The translations under genes and the position numbers were made by a program. A stretch of DNA of 64,000 bases from assembly GCF_000772935.1 (NCBI RefSeq), contig NZ_JPVR01000080.1, positions 1-64,000 on the forward strand. Direction: 5' to 3'. Below, in pieces: positions 8,654 through 17,283 of the stretch. Below the pieces are notes generated by a model. It searched no databases, was not told where the DNA came from, and worked only from the letters and a program-made list of their open reading frames with translations. Each line of letters starts with the position of its first letter. The first letter of the stretch is position 1. Origin of the DNA: Lysinibacillus boronitolerans JCM 21713 = 10a = NBRC 103108. GTDB taxonomy: Bacteria; Bacillota; Bacilli; Bacillales_A; Planococcaceae.

Positions 8654-9964
8654 TTAAGCACGCGCACGTGTAATTAAACGAATTGGCGTTCCTTCAAAGT
8701 CAAATGTTTCGCGAATGCGATTTTCTAAGAAGCGTTCGTATGAGAAATGCATAAGCTCAGGTTCATTCACAAAAACAACGAATGTTGGTGGCTTAATTGC
8801 TACCTGCGTAGCATAGTAAATACGTAAACGACGCCCTTTATCTGTCGGTGCAGGATTACGTGCCACTGAGTCCTCAATCACTTCATTTAAAATAGAGGAC
8901 TGAATACGCATCGCATGATTCTCGCTGACACGTTGGATAATCGGTAAAATTTGATGCACACGCTGTTTTGTATTCGCCGACACAAAAATAATTGGTGCAT
9001 AGTCTAAAAATAGGAAGTGCTCACGAATTTGCTGTGTAAAGACATTCATTGTTTTTTCATCTTTTTCAATGGCATCCCATTTATTCACAACGATGATTAC
9101 AGCTTTTCCAGCCTCGTGCGCATAGCCAGCAATTTTCTTATCTTGCTCCTGAATGCCTTCTTCTGCATTCAGTACCACTAAAACAACATCTGAGCGTTCA
9201 ATGGCACGGAGCGCACGTAACACAGAATATTTCTCTGTTGTTTCATAGATCTTTCCTTTTTTACGCATACCCGCCGTATCAATAATGACATATTCCTGTC
9301 CATCATACGCATAAGGCGTATCAATTGCATCACGTGTTGTCCCAGCAATATTACTTACAATAACACGTTCCTGCCCTAAGAAAGCATTCACTAAAGAGGA
9401 TTTCCCAACATTCGGACGACCAATTAAAGAGAATTTAATGACATCATCGCCATATTGCTCTTCATCTTCTTGCGGGAAATGTTTCGCACATTCGTCCAAT
9501 AAATCCCCTAAGCCTAAGCCGTGGGAACCTGAGATTGGCCAAGGTTCACCGAAGCCAAGTGCATAAAAATCATAAATCATTTCACGCATATCAGGATTAT
9601 CAATTTTATTGACCGCTAATACGACTGGTTTTTTAGTTTTGTATAAAATTTTAGCAACTTGCTCATCTGCTGCCGTTACTCCCTCACGACCATTTGTCAT
9701 AAAAATAATAACGTCCGCTTCTTCAATGGCGATTTCAGCTTGTTGACGAATTTGCTCTAAAAACGGCTCGTCTCCAATTTCAATCCCACCTGTATCAATA
9801 ATATTAAAATCATGTGTCAACCACTCTGCCGAACTATAAATACGATCACGTGTTACGCCTGGGATATCCTCCACAATCGAAACACGTTCTCCAACGATAC
9901 GATTAAAAATCGTCGACTTACCTACGTTCGGACGACCTACGATGGCTACTACTGGTTTCGTCAT
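8654..9964 (-). CDS. der: Ribosome biogenesis GTPase Der (EngA)
   Basis: Essential double GTPase that assists maturation of the 50S ribosomal subunit. Two Era-like G domains follow each other: G1 motifs GRPNVGKST near residues 9-17 and GRPNVGKSS near 183-191, G3 motifs DTGG and DTAG, and G4 motifs NKID and NKWD. A KH-like C-terminal domain follows (ending [16 protein letters not shown]). The 436-residue length is standard. It is read toward gpsA; its upstream gap contains the phased repeat array. Confidence 0.98.
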   Translation of the reverse strand: MTKPVVAIVGRPNVGKSTIFNRIVGERVSIVEDIPGVTRDRIYSSAEWLTHDFNIIDTGGIEIGDEPFLEQIRQQAEIAIEEADVIIFMTNGREGVTAADEQVAKILYKTKKPVVLAVNKIDNPDMREMIYDFYALGFGEPWPISGSHGLGLGDLLDECAKHFPQEDEEQYGDDVIKFSLIGRPNVGKSSLVNAFLGQERVIVSNIAGTTRDAIDTPYAYDGQEYVIIDTAGMRKKGKIYETTEKYSVLRALRAIERSDVVLVVLNAEEGIQEQDKKIAGYAHEAGKAVIIVVNKWDAIEKDEKTMNVFTQQIREHFLFLDYAPIIFVSANTKQRVHQILPIIQRVSENHAMRIQSSILNEVIEDSVARNPAPTDKGRRLRIYYATQVAIKPPTFVVFVNEPELMHFSYERFLENRIRETFDFEGTPIRLITRARA

Positions 9965-10094
9965 CTGTACTTCATCCTTCCAACTTCTTGTCTTTCGCTA
10001 TTATACACGAAAAATGCCATTATATCATATCATATCCATAATGTAGAACGCTATGTATGGCGATAAAAGGTGTTACCTCTTTTTTTGAGCGTGC

Positions 10095-10488
10095 TATCAG
10101 GTGTTCTAAAGGTTTTATCGCCTTTTTAATTACTATCCTCTATTTTGAGAATCTTATCCGCTACTTTTAGAGTTTTATCCTTCATTTCTAAGATTTTATC
10201 CTATTCTTAATTGCTATCCTTCAATTCGGGTATCTTATCCGCTACTTTTAAAGTTTTATCCTTCATTTCTGAAATCTTATCCGCTACTTTTAAAGTTGTA
10301 TCCTTCAATTTAAAGATTTTATACTCTTCTAAATTGTTATCCTTCACTTCGGGTATCTTATCCACTACTTTTAAAGTTTTATCCTTCATTTCTGAAATCT
10401 TATCCGCTACTTTTAAAGTTTTAACCGTCATTTCAAAGACTTTATCCTCTCCTCAATCGCTATCCTTCACTTTCAAAATCCTATCAGC
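10095..10488. repeat. Array of 21/18-bp phased repeats
   Basis: Nineteen of 20 units begin with the plus-strand core tATC or a one-base variant, and units are spaced at 21 bp or, at four places, 18 bp. Core positions include 10095, 10116, 10134, 10155, 10176, 10197, 10215, 10236, 10257, 10278, 10299 and 10320. From 10215 a higher-order period of 123 bp (five 21s and one 18) repeats. Many units carry a small inverted repeat such as ACTTTTAAAGT or ATTTCTGAAAT. All spacings are multiples of three, so both strands give long periodic reading frames, but no unit has a convincing ribosome site. It fills the ypfD-der gap. Function unknown. Confidence 0.9.
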
Positions 10489-10490
10489 CA

Positions 10491-10525
10491 TAAAAATAGC
10501 GAGGATACATTCATGCATCCTCGCT
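10491..10525 (-). terminator. Intrinsic terminator of ypfD
   Basis: Stem AGCGAGGAT (10498-10506) with ATCCTCGCT (10517-10525), followed on the minus strand by ATTTTTATG. It separates ypfD from the repeat array. Confidence 0.85.
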
Positions 10526-10532
10526 TTATACA

Positions 10533-11669
10533 TTATTTAAAGTTTTTCAGTTTATCGCCAATGACATCACCGAATGAGAAGCCTGTGTTCTCTTCAGGTA
10601 ATTCATAGTCGATTACTTCTTCTGCTTCTGGATTTTCTAGTAATTCTTTAATACTTAGGGCTAGACGGCCTTCTTCAGCATTGACATCAAGGACCTTCAC
10701 CTGTACTTCTTGTCCCTCTTTTAATGCTTCATGTGGCGTGTTAATGTGCTTATGCGCAATTTGCGATATATGCACTAAACCTTCAACGCCTGGGAATACT
10801 TCCACAAATGCGCCGAATGAAGTAAGTCGCTTCACTCTGCCGTCTAAAATAGTGCCTTTTGCTGCACGTTCTTCAATATTTGACCATGGTCCAGGAATAG
10901 TTTCTTTAATAGATAAAGAAATACGTTCATTTTCTGGGTCCACTGACAGAACTTTTACTTTTACATCTTGTCCTTCAGCTAAAACCTCACTCACATCACT
11001 CACATGCTCATGTGATACCTGTGAGATGTGTACAAGGCCATCAATACCACCTAGGTCGATGAATGCACCAAATGACGCGAGACGCTGTACTTTACCATCC
11101 AATACATCGCCAGCTTTTATTTGATTAATAACATTTTTCTTTTGTGAAGCTTTCTCTGCTTCAACTACTGCACGATGAGATAAAATAAGGCGATTCTTGT
11201 CTTTATCAAGCTCAACAATTTTAAAGCTTAATGTTTGTCCCTTATAGCCTTCAAAATCATCGACAAAATAGTCCTCCACAAGCGATGCTGGTACAAAGCC
11301 ACGTACACCTAAATCTACGACAAGACCACCTTTAACAATATCCTTAACTTCCGCTTCAAAAATTTCCTCAGCGGCAAATTGCTGCTCCAGTGTATCCCAT
11401 GCTTTTAAAGCATCCACTTTACGTTTTGATAGGACAAAGTTTTCTTCTTCTACCTTTGTAATCATCAACTCTAATTCATCTCCAACTGAGATGACATCAG
11501 ACGCTTTCTCAATGTGTAAGCTTGATAATTCACTAATCGGTACAATACCATCAAATGGAGCACCTGGAATTGATACAGATACTGCCTTTTCATCAACCTG
11601 CGCGGCAATGCCTTTGACGATATCACCCTCGTTAAACGTTTGTTCTGCATAGTTCATTTCTTCAGACAT
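10533..11669 (-). CDS. ypfD: S1 RNA-binding protein (rpsA homologue)
   Basis: Four S1 domains fill the 378 residues (about 16-84, 102-167, 187-255 and 272-341); the last two are the best conserved, with the repeated pattern KRLTSFGAFVEV...GLVHISQI. Gram-positive S1 homologues are shorter than the six-domain proteobacterial S1 and in B. subtilis (YpfD) are not essential. A glutamate-rich tail ends the protein. AAGGAGGG precedes the ATG. It follows cmk, the widespread cmk-rpsA order. Confidence 0.95.
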   Translation of the reverse strand: MSEEMNYAEQTFNEGDIVKGIAAQVDEKAVSVSIPGAPFDGIVPISELSSLHIEKASDVISVGDELELMITKVEEENFVLSKRKVDALKAWDTLEQQFAAEEIFEAEVKDIVKGGLVVDLGVRGFVPASLVEDYFVDDFEGYKGQTLSFKIVELDKDKNRLILSHRAVVEAEKASQKKNVINQIKAGDVLDGKVQRLASFGAFIDLGGIDGLVHISQVSHEHVSDVSEVLAEGQDVKVKVLSVDPENERISLSIKETIPGPWSNIEERAAKGTILDGRVKRLTSFGAFVEVFPGVEGLVHISQIAHKHINTPHEALKEGQEVQVKVLDVNAEEGRLALSIKELLENPEAEEVIDYELPEENTGFSFGDVIGDKLKNFK

Positions 11670-11723
11670 ATGTAACCCTCCTTCGCATCTTCCCTTACTA
11701 TTTTATTCGATATTGAAGACAAA

Positions 11724-11773
11724 GACAAAAATAAATCCTTTAAATTCAAAAAATGTCTGAAATTTTAGGATTT
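11724..11773 (-). terminator. Intrinsic terminator of cmk
   Basis: Hairpin AAATCCT (11733-11739) with AGGATTT (11767-11773), extended by AAATT pairing, overlaps the cmk stop codon and is followed on the minus strand by ATTTTTGTC. Confidence 0.7.
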
Positions 11774-12446
11774 ATAGCATTTTTTCTTCTGCTAATTTTA
11801 AAATAGCTTGTGCTGCATCATCAATGGACAATGCTGTTGTATCTAAAAATATAGCATCTTCAGCTTGAATCAGTGGCGATGCTTCACGCTCACTATCCTT
11901 TTTATCACGTAATGCAATTTCTTCCTGAAGTTTTTCAAGAGAGGAGTCAATTCCTCTTTTTTGATTATCAATCAAGCGTCGTCTAGCACGCTCCTCTACA
12001 GTTGCAGACATGAAAATCTTTAGCTCTGCATCCTTCAAGACATGTGTAGCAATATCGCGGCCATCCATGACAACACCACCATTAGCTGCAAGCTTTTGCT
12101 GTTGGGCAACTAATAGCTCACGAACCTTCGCATGGGCGGCTACTTGTGAGACTGATGAAGTGACCTCATTAGAGCGTATTTCCGCTGAGACGTTGTGACC
12201 ATCTAAATAGACAAGCTGTCCTTGTGGGGATGGTTTTAATTCAATTGTGCTTACTTCAAGCATCTCTGCTAATTTTGCTTCATCATCTAAATGTATGTTT
12301 TGTTGCATCGCTTTATACGTAACTGCTCGATACATTGCACCTGTGTCAATGTAAGTAAATCCAAGTGCTTCAGCAACAATTTTCGCGATTGTACTTTTGC
12401 CTGCACCAGCTGGCCCGTCTATCGCAATTTGAATGTTTTTCTTCAT
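11772..12446 (-). CDS. cmk: Cytidylate kinase
   Basis: Phosphorylates CMP and dCMP with ATP. The protein begins MKKNIQIAIDGPAGAGKSTIAK, with the Walker A loop at residues 10-17, and has DTGAMYRAVTY, MDGRDIATHVL and the LID arginines ERARRRL. A start at 12446 aligns with B. subtilis Cmk and gives 224 residues; an in-frame GTG at 12467 directly abuts its possible ribosome site and is less likely. Confidence 0.96.
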   Translation of the reverse strand: MKKNIQIAIDGPAGAGKSTIAKIVAEALGFTYIDTGAMYRAVTYKAMQQNIHLDDEAKLAEMLEVSTIELKPSPQGQLVYLDGHNVSAEIRSNEVTSSVSQVAAHAKVRELLVAQQQKLAANGGVVMDGRDIATHVLKDAELKIFMSATVEERARRRLIDNQKRGIDSSLEKLQEEIALRDKKDSEREASPLIQAEDAIFLDTTALSIDDAAQAILKLAEEKML

Positions 12447-12490
12447 ATTCTTCCCTACTTTCTGCACCTCTTATTGTATCATATAACCTC

Positions 12491-12516
12491 AAAAAAGCCC
12501 TCTACTAGGAGAGGGC
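12491..12516 (-). terminator. Intrinsic terminator of ypfA
   Basis: Near-perfect palindrome GCCCTCTaCT.AGgAGAGGGC at 12497-12516, followed on the minus strand by TTTTTTGAGG. Confidence 0.85.
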
Positions 12517-12539
12517 ATCATCAAAATATTCGTAGGACA

Positions 12540-13199
12540 TTAAACATGGAAAGGATTCATTTCTTTCCGTCGATTAACTAATTGACGTTCAAAGCAAAAA
12601 CGGACAATATGCTGTTGATCGACATCATCTGTATCTGTTAATTGGATTGTCGCAATGCGCTTATCCTCTTTTTCAAAAATACGGACGATCAGCGCTTCTG
12701 TAATGACATATTTAACATCTCCATTGGCAAATGGCAATACAATCGTTAATTTTACTTCATCACCCTCATTGAAAGCTACCTGACCTTTCAACAAGACTGC
12801 GAGGCCTCCTGCACTAATATCCACAGTCACGAGCTGATATTTATAATCTTTCAACTGAATAGCCACATCTACTGGTGTCTCCACACGAACGTATTCTCGT
12901 CGTTGAATTTTTATAAACTCTTCTGGTGTTGGACAATGCAACATAATCATTGGGATATTACCTGCTTTACGGCCAACTACCTCTGTATTAAAGGCAAAGG
13001 ATTGCTTATCCTCAGTGCGAAAAGTTGCTCTAAATTCTGAGCCATCTATTAAAAATGCCGTTTTCTTTGTTGCCATATTAACAGGATAATCAATATAGAG
13101 AATATTATCTTTTTGCTCTACAACTTTACAGCGGAATTTCTCCAAACGCTCTGTATAAGTTGGTTCAAGTTGTAATTGTGTACCAATTTTTATTTCCAT
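12540..13199 (-). CDS. ypfA: PilZ-domain c-di-GMP receptor (YpfA/YcgR type)
   Basis: Flagellar-brake type c-di-GMP effector. The N-terminal half is a YcgR-like beta domain; the C-terminal PilZ domain shows both ligand motifs, RREYVR near residue 120 and DISAGG near 148, so c-di-GMP binding is likely. In B. subtilis YpfA slows motility by acting on MotA. The second ATG (13199) is chosen because GGGGAG is 6 bases upstream; the first abuts it. The neighbouring cmk and ypeB-sleB order matches B. subtilis. Confidence 0.92.
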   Translation of the reverse strand: MEIKIGTQLQLEPTYTERLEKFRCKVVEQKDNILYIDYPVNMATKKTAFLIDGSEFRATFRTEDKQSFAFNTEVVGRKAGNIPMIMLHCPTPEEFIKIQRREYVRVETPVDVAIQLKDYKYQLVTVDISAGGLAVLLKGQVAFNEGDEVKLTIVLPFANGDVKYVITEALIVRIFEKEDKRIATIQLTDTDDVDQQHIVRFCFERQLVNRRKEMNPFHV

Positions 13200-13314
13200 G
13201 AGCATCTCCCCGTTGCGAAAAATATAGTTTAATTATCTCATGAGAAGCTGATTTTGGCTATAAAAATTGGTAGTATTTTCATGTCCAATTGATACAAAGC
13301 GGAGGTATCCTTGA

Positions 13315-14598
13315 TTAAGTTAAATATTCCACTTTTAATACATTATGGTTTTCCGCATCAATGACAATTCTAAATGTTTCCTGCGTATTACCATCTCGCA
13401 ATGCAATAACCTCATAGCAAAGACGTTGCTCAAACTGCCCATTATCTGTGTAGATATTTTTTACCTCTTGTACTTGAATGTCGTCTTGGAAGAATGTTTT
13501 CCAATCAATCGGCTTAGCTGTTTGCTTTTTAATATTCTCTTCTTGAATATACTCCATTGCATTTGCACCCAACAGCTCACCTGTATCTTTCGCTACTTTC
13601 AATTGAACACCATCGGCATAGATTAACGCATTATCTCCAGGATGGACACGAGCAAATGTCACATGCCAAGCCTGATGATTTTCACGTGATTCCACATAGG
13701 CTACATCTTTCATGCCTAATCTCTTCACATATTCCTGCGCTTTTTTCAAGACTTCCTCTTGTGATAACTTGGCTTCATCAACAGGACGTTCTACTAAATA
13801 GGATAATAAATGTCCGCCCTTTTCTGTTAAATCAACATAGCCTAATCGAATCCCTTGGTGGAATTGGATATGATAAAAAGGATATGGGGCTGTATCACTA
13901 CTTTTTGTAACTGTAAATGTAGCATCTTTAATGACTGGGAATAAGTATTTCACTTTTTCTAGTGCTTCTTTTTCGGTAATAACCGCATCCTGTAAAGCCT
14001 TTAACTCAATTTTTTTCTGCCAATCAGATTCAGATAAAGTTAATGGGAAATCCTTTTCACCGTAGCCTTTTAATGTATCTTTTACAGTATCAAATTGGGT
14101 ATTTGGATTTTTATTATCTACTTGCTGTAGCCAAACATCCATTTTCCCATCATGCTTATAAAAATCGACGGTTGCAGCAGTCCATTCATCGGAAAGGGAT
14201 TGTAAATTCGTTGAAACCTGGGGCATTTTTTTACGCCAAGCCTCATAATCACCTGTTTTTGCTGTCCTTTTTGCTTCATCGCCTAGTCGCCCTAGATAGT
14301 TCATCCATTCACTTGATAGTTCTTGTCCAATTGGAATATTCGCAATAGAAGAACGAACTTCTGAGCTTAAACGCCAAACCGAGTCTAGTTCATTGTGAAT
14401 CGCCTGCTCGTCTTGAAACAACAGGGATTGTGATACTGAGCGTTGAAGATGGGAAAGCTTCTCAGATGCATCCGTCAACTTATCTGTATATTGTGCTAGC
14501 ACGGTACGTTGTAAATCTTCTTTATCTCCATGTAAATCAATGCTGTATGCCCCTAACCCAATAACGGCAATCGTTAAGACCACGAGCCAAGTTTTCAT
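13315..14598 (-). CDS. ypeB: Germination protein YpeB
   Basis: Spore protein required for the stability and placement of the cortex-lytic enzyme SleB. The 427 residues have one N-terminal membrane anchor (about 3-20), a helical middle part and C-terminal PepSY-like repeats (for example ALIYADGVQLKVAKDTGELLG and DAENHNVLKVEYL). It follows sleB by 15 bp and shares its transcript, as in Bacillus. AAAGGAGG precedes the ATG. No typical terminator was found after it. Confidence 0.95.
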   Translation of the reverse strand: MKTWLVVLTIAVIGLGAYSIDLHGDKEDLQRTVLAQYTDKLTDASEKLSHLQRSVSQSLLFQDEQAIHNELDSVWRLSSEVRSSIANIPIGQELSSEWMNYLGRLGDEAKRTAKTGDYEAWRKKMPQVSTNLQSLSDEWTAATVDFYKHDGKMDVWLQQVDNKNPNTQFDTVKDTLKGYGEKDFPLTLSESDWQKKIELKALQDAVITEKEALEKVKYLFPVIKDATFTVTKSSDTAPYPFYHIQFHQGIRLGYVDLTEKGGHLLSYLVERPVDEAKLSQEEVLKKAQEYVKRLGMKDVAYVESRENHQAWHVTFARVHPGDNALIYADGVQLKVAKDTGELLGANAMEYIQEENIKKQTAKPIDWKTFFQDDIQVQEVKNIYTDNGQFEQRLCYEVIALRDGNTQETFRIVIDAENHNVLKVEYLT

Positions 14599-14613
14599 CT
14601 AGTTTCCTCCTTT

Positions 14614-15441
14614 CTATGAACAGAAAATATGCTCTCCAATTTGTTTGATTTGTGGACGTGACCAAATCCATTTGCTCGTTGCTGTTTTTGGATTGAAATA
14701 ATACAATGCATTTTCAGAAGGGTCCCAGCCGTTCATTGCATCAATAACTGCCTCTTTTGCTCGTTCATTTGGCTCAAGCCAAATTTGTCCATCTGCAACG
14801 GCCGTAAATGCTAACGGTTGGAAAATGATACCTGAAATCGTATTTGGGAAATCTGGGCTTTCCAAACGATTCAAAATAACTGCAGCAACTGCTACTTGTC
14901 CTTCATAAGGTTCTCCCCTTGCCTCTCCATATACTGCATTCGCCATTAGCTGTAAATCACGTTCCGTATATTTAGGAGGAACTTGTGTCTGTGTTCCATT
15001 ATTATTGCTACTTCCACTGCTATTGCTATTGCCACTGCCACCGCCACCACTAGTATTCTTTTTCACTTGTTGATCAAGTGGCTTACCACCATAATAAGTA
15101 AATTGATTTCCTGCATTTAATTGAGCTTTCACCCATTTTTCATCATAATCTGAAAAGCCTGCTAACGCTTTCTTTGTCTTAGCGCCTGCAATCCCGTCTA
15201 CTGGTAACCCATAATTTTCTTGGAAATTACGTAAAGCCCAGTATGTGTTGTAGCCAAATTTGCCATCAATTTTACTCTTATAAAAACCTAAGTATTGTAG
15301 CCTTGCTTGCAATTCAATGACATCATCTCCATAGGCACCTCGAGTAATTTGCTGATCGCTAAATGCATTCGCATCATTTTGAGGAATCGCAATTATACTA
15401 ATTCCTAATATCAAAGCAAAAAGTATGCTTACTAAACGCAC
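14614..15441 (-). CDS. sleB: Spore cortex-lytic enzyme SleB
   Basis: Lytic transglycosylase that degrades cortex peptidoglycan at muramic-delta-lactam during germination. It has a signal peptide cut after NDANA, a peptidoglycan-binding domain (about 35-95, RGAYGDDVIELQARLQYLGF), a Ser/Asn/Gly-rich linker (about 130-150) and the hydrolase domain with NAVYGEARGEPYEGQVAVAAV, where the glutamate of GEARGE is catalytic in the family. The second GTG (15439-15441) is the start, since GGAG lies 8 bases away; the first GTG overlaps it. A SigG-like promoter precedes it. Confidence 0.97.
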   Translation of the reverse strand: MRLVSILFALILGISIIAIPQNDANAFSDQQITRGAYGDDVIELQARLQYLGFYKSKIDGKFGYNTYWALRNFQENYGLPVDGIAGAKTKKALAGFSDYDEKWVKAQLNAGNQFTYYGGKPLDQQVKKNTSGGGGSGNSNSSGSSNNNGTQTQVPPKYTERDLQLMANAVYGEARGEPYEGQVAVAAVILNRLESPDFPNTISGIIFQPLAFTAVADGQIWLEPNERAKEAVIDAMNGWDPSENALYYFNPKTATSKWIWSRPQIKQIGEHIFCS

Positions 15442-15462
15442 TTTTATCACTCCTTTTTTTTA

Positions 15463-15492
15463 TAGCTTGAAACAAAAGGATGAATTTATACA
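15463..15492 (-). promoter_or_regulatory. SigG-like promoter of sleB
   Basis: Minus strand TGTATA (15487-15492), 17 bp, then CAAGCTA (15463-15469) resembles forespore SigG promoters (TGMATA-N17/18-CATNNTA), with one mismatch in each box. Known SigG control of sleB-ypeB in B. subtilis supports the reading. Confidence 0.55.
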
Positions 15493-15499
15493 TGGAAAA

Positions 15500-15541
15500 A
15501 AAGAAATAAAGCGTAGAAATCTTTGACGATTTCTACGCTTT
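15500..15541 (-). terminator. Intrinsic terminator of prsW
   Basis: Perfect 14-bp stem (15508-15521 with 15528-15541) overlapping the prsW stop codon, followed on the minus strand by ATTTCTTTTTTTCC. Confidence 0.9.
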
Positions 15542-16214
15542 ATATTTTCTTTTGCATATGCAGATGTTGCACCAGATGATAATGTGCGAGCTTCACTTTG
15601 CGCAAGCCAAACCACCATAAAAACAACATAAAAGGAATCATTAAATAAACCCAGTGACCTTTGAATGATAATATTGTATTGTATAGAATGTGAAGTACGA
15701 CTGGCGCACATAGTGCCATAGCAATCATTTCTTTTGTCTTCACAAGTTTCGAAAACTTAGCCCGTCCATAATAATAGCCCATTACGACACCGAACAAAGC
15801 ATGACTTGATACGGGTAATAAGGCTCGCATAAATGCCGTGTCCAAGCCAAATGAAAGTAAATAAAGAACATTTTCAATCGTAGCAAACCCAAGTGAAATG
15901 CTTGCCCCATACAAGATCCCATCGTAAGGGTCATCAAATTCTATATGATTATAGATGGCAATTAATAGCACAAACCATTTAAAAAACTCTTCAATGACAC
16001 TTGAAAATAGGACGTCTTGAAGATAAAGATATCGAAAAACCCCTTCCTCTGTTAATACATACTGTAAAAACATGATTGGGAACGTTAAAAATGCGCCGTA
16101 TAAAAACGTTTGTAGTAAAGTTCTTCTTGGCTCCGTAGCCATCTGATTGCGCAAATAGAAATAACTAAAAAGCGCTAGACCGGGAGCAATGGCAGCAGAT
16201 AATAAAATGATCAT
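15540..16214 (-). CDS. prsW: Intramembrane protease PrsW
   Basis: Site-1 protease family; in B. subtilis PrsW cleaves the anti-sigma factor RsiW in response to antimicrobial peptides and envelope stress. The 224 residues have several membrane helices and the glutamate motif SVIEEFFKW near residue 75, with FATIENVLYL and SSHALFGVVMGYY further on, the conserved E/H positions of the family. ATG at 16214 has GGAG 8 bases upstream. The position next to sleB matches B. subtilis prsW (ypdC). No rsiW is in the window. Confidence 0.94.
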   Translation of the reverse strand: MIILLSAAIAPGLALFSYFYLRNQMATEPRRTLLQTFLYGAFLTFPIMFLQYVLTEEGVFRYLYLQDVLFSSVIEEFFKWFVLLIAIYNHIEFDDPYDGILYGASISLGFATIENVLYLLSFGLDTAFMRALLPVSSHALFGVVMGYYYGRAKFSKLVKTKEMIAMALCAPVVLHILYNTILSFKGHWVYLMIPFMLFLWWFGLRKVKLAHYHLVQHLHMQKKI

Positions 16215-16297
16215 GATGCCGGCTCCTTTCAACAATAGACTGCTATTATTATACCATGTAATGACAAAAAATTTTTTTAAAAGGAGATTTATTTTTT

Positions 16298-17266
16298 ATG
16301 AAAAAATCAATTTTATTAATTCATACTGGCGGCACAATCTCCATGGCAATGAGTGCTGAAGGAGCGGTCATGCCAAATAAGGAAAATCCTCTAATGAAGG
16401 AAAGTAATAAACTAGCTTCCCTAGCAAGCATTATCGAAATAGAAGCTTTTAACCTTCCTTCTCCACATATCACACCGAAAGAGATGCTTTTACTGCGTAA
16501 CTTGATTTTGGAACAAATTGACGCACAGCCAATTGACGGTGTGGTCATCACACACGGTACGGATACATTGGAAGAAACCGCCTATTTCTTAGAGCTAACA
16601 ACAAACTTAGCCATTCCTATTGTGCTAACAGGAGCAATGCGTTCATCTAACGAACTTGGAGCAGATGGGATTTATAATTTAGTGGAGGCAGTCCGAGTAG
16701 CTGTTGATGAAGAAGCACGTGATAAAGGTGTGCTTGTCGTGATGAATGATGAGGTTCATCTTGCTGTAAATACAACAAAAACAAGCACAAGTTCAGTAAA
16801 TACTTTTCAATCTCCACAATATGGACCGATTGGACTTATTACAAAATCTCGAATCTTATTCCATCACGCACCAATTCGTCGACAATATGTAGATGTTAAC
16901 AATTTATCCAAGCGTGTCGCAATGCTAAAAGTATATGCTGGTATGGAAGAAGATTTATTGGATGTCGTGCTTGCGTGCAAATATGATGGCGTTGTGCTAG
17001 AAGGACTAGGTCAAGGGAATGTCCCACCATCTGTTGTAAAGGGAATTGAAAGCCTTATACAGCGAGACATCCCAGTTGTACTTGTTTCCCGTTGCTTTAA
17101 TGGTATCGCAGAAGGTGTTTATGGCTATGTGGGTGGTGGTAAAATGCTAGAAGACTTAGGCGCCATATTTGCCACAGGTATTAATGGCCAAAAGGCACGC
17201 TTAAAATTATTAATAGGCCTTAACACAACTGGCTCGCCTTTAAATTTAAAGGACTTTTTCCTGTAA
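16298..17266 (+). CDS. ansA: L-asparaginase, type I
   Basis: Hydrolyses asparagine to aspartate and ammonia. The 322 residues contain the first threonine motif HTGGTISM near residues 10-16 and the second VITHGTDTLEETA near 84-96. No signal peptide is present, so it is the cytoplasmic type. AAAAGGAG precedes the ATG. It is on the plus strand, divergent from prsW, and not followed by ansB (aspartase). Confidence 0.93.
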   Translation: MKKSILLIHTGGTISMAMSAEGAVMPNKENPLMKESNKLASLASIIEIEAFNLPSPHITPKEMLLLRNLILEQIDAQPIDGVVITHGTDTLEETAYFLELTTNLAIPIVLTGAMRSSNELGADGIYNLVEAVRVAVDEEARDKGVLVVMNDEVHLAVNTTKTSTSSVNTFQSPQYGPIGLITKSRILFHHAPIRRQYVDVNNLSKRVAMLKVYAGMEEDLLDVVLACKYDGVVLEGLGQGNVPPSVVKGIESLIQRDIPVVLVSRCFNGIAEGVYGYVGGGKMLEDLGAIFATGINGQKARLKLLIGLNTTGSPLNLKDFFL

Positions 17267-17283
17267 CGTTAAAGTAGCTTTCC

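Noticed and set aside
10095-10488. CRISPR array
   Set aside because: Units are contiguous 21/18-bp degenerate tandem repeats without separate spacers, and no cas genes are present.
10207-10540. Reading frames of 74 (minus) and 109 (plus) codons inside the repeat array
   Set aside because: They arise from 21/18-bp units in multiples of three, exist on both strands, and lack ribosome sites; treated as non-coding repeat.
10681-11124. 147-codon plus-strand frame
   Set aside because: Antisense of the S1 domains of ypfD.
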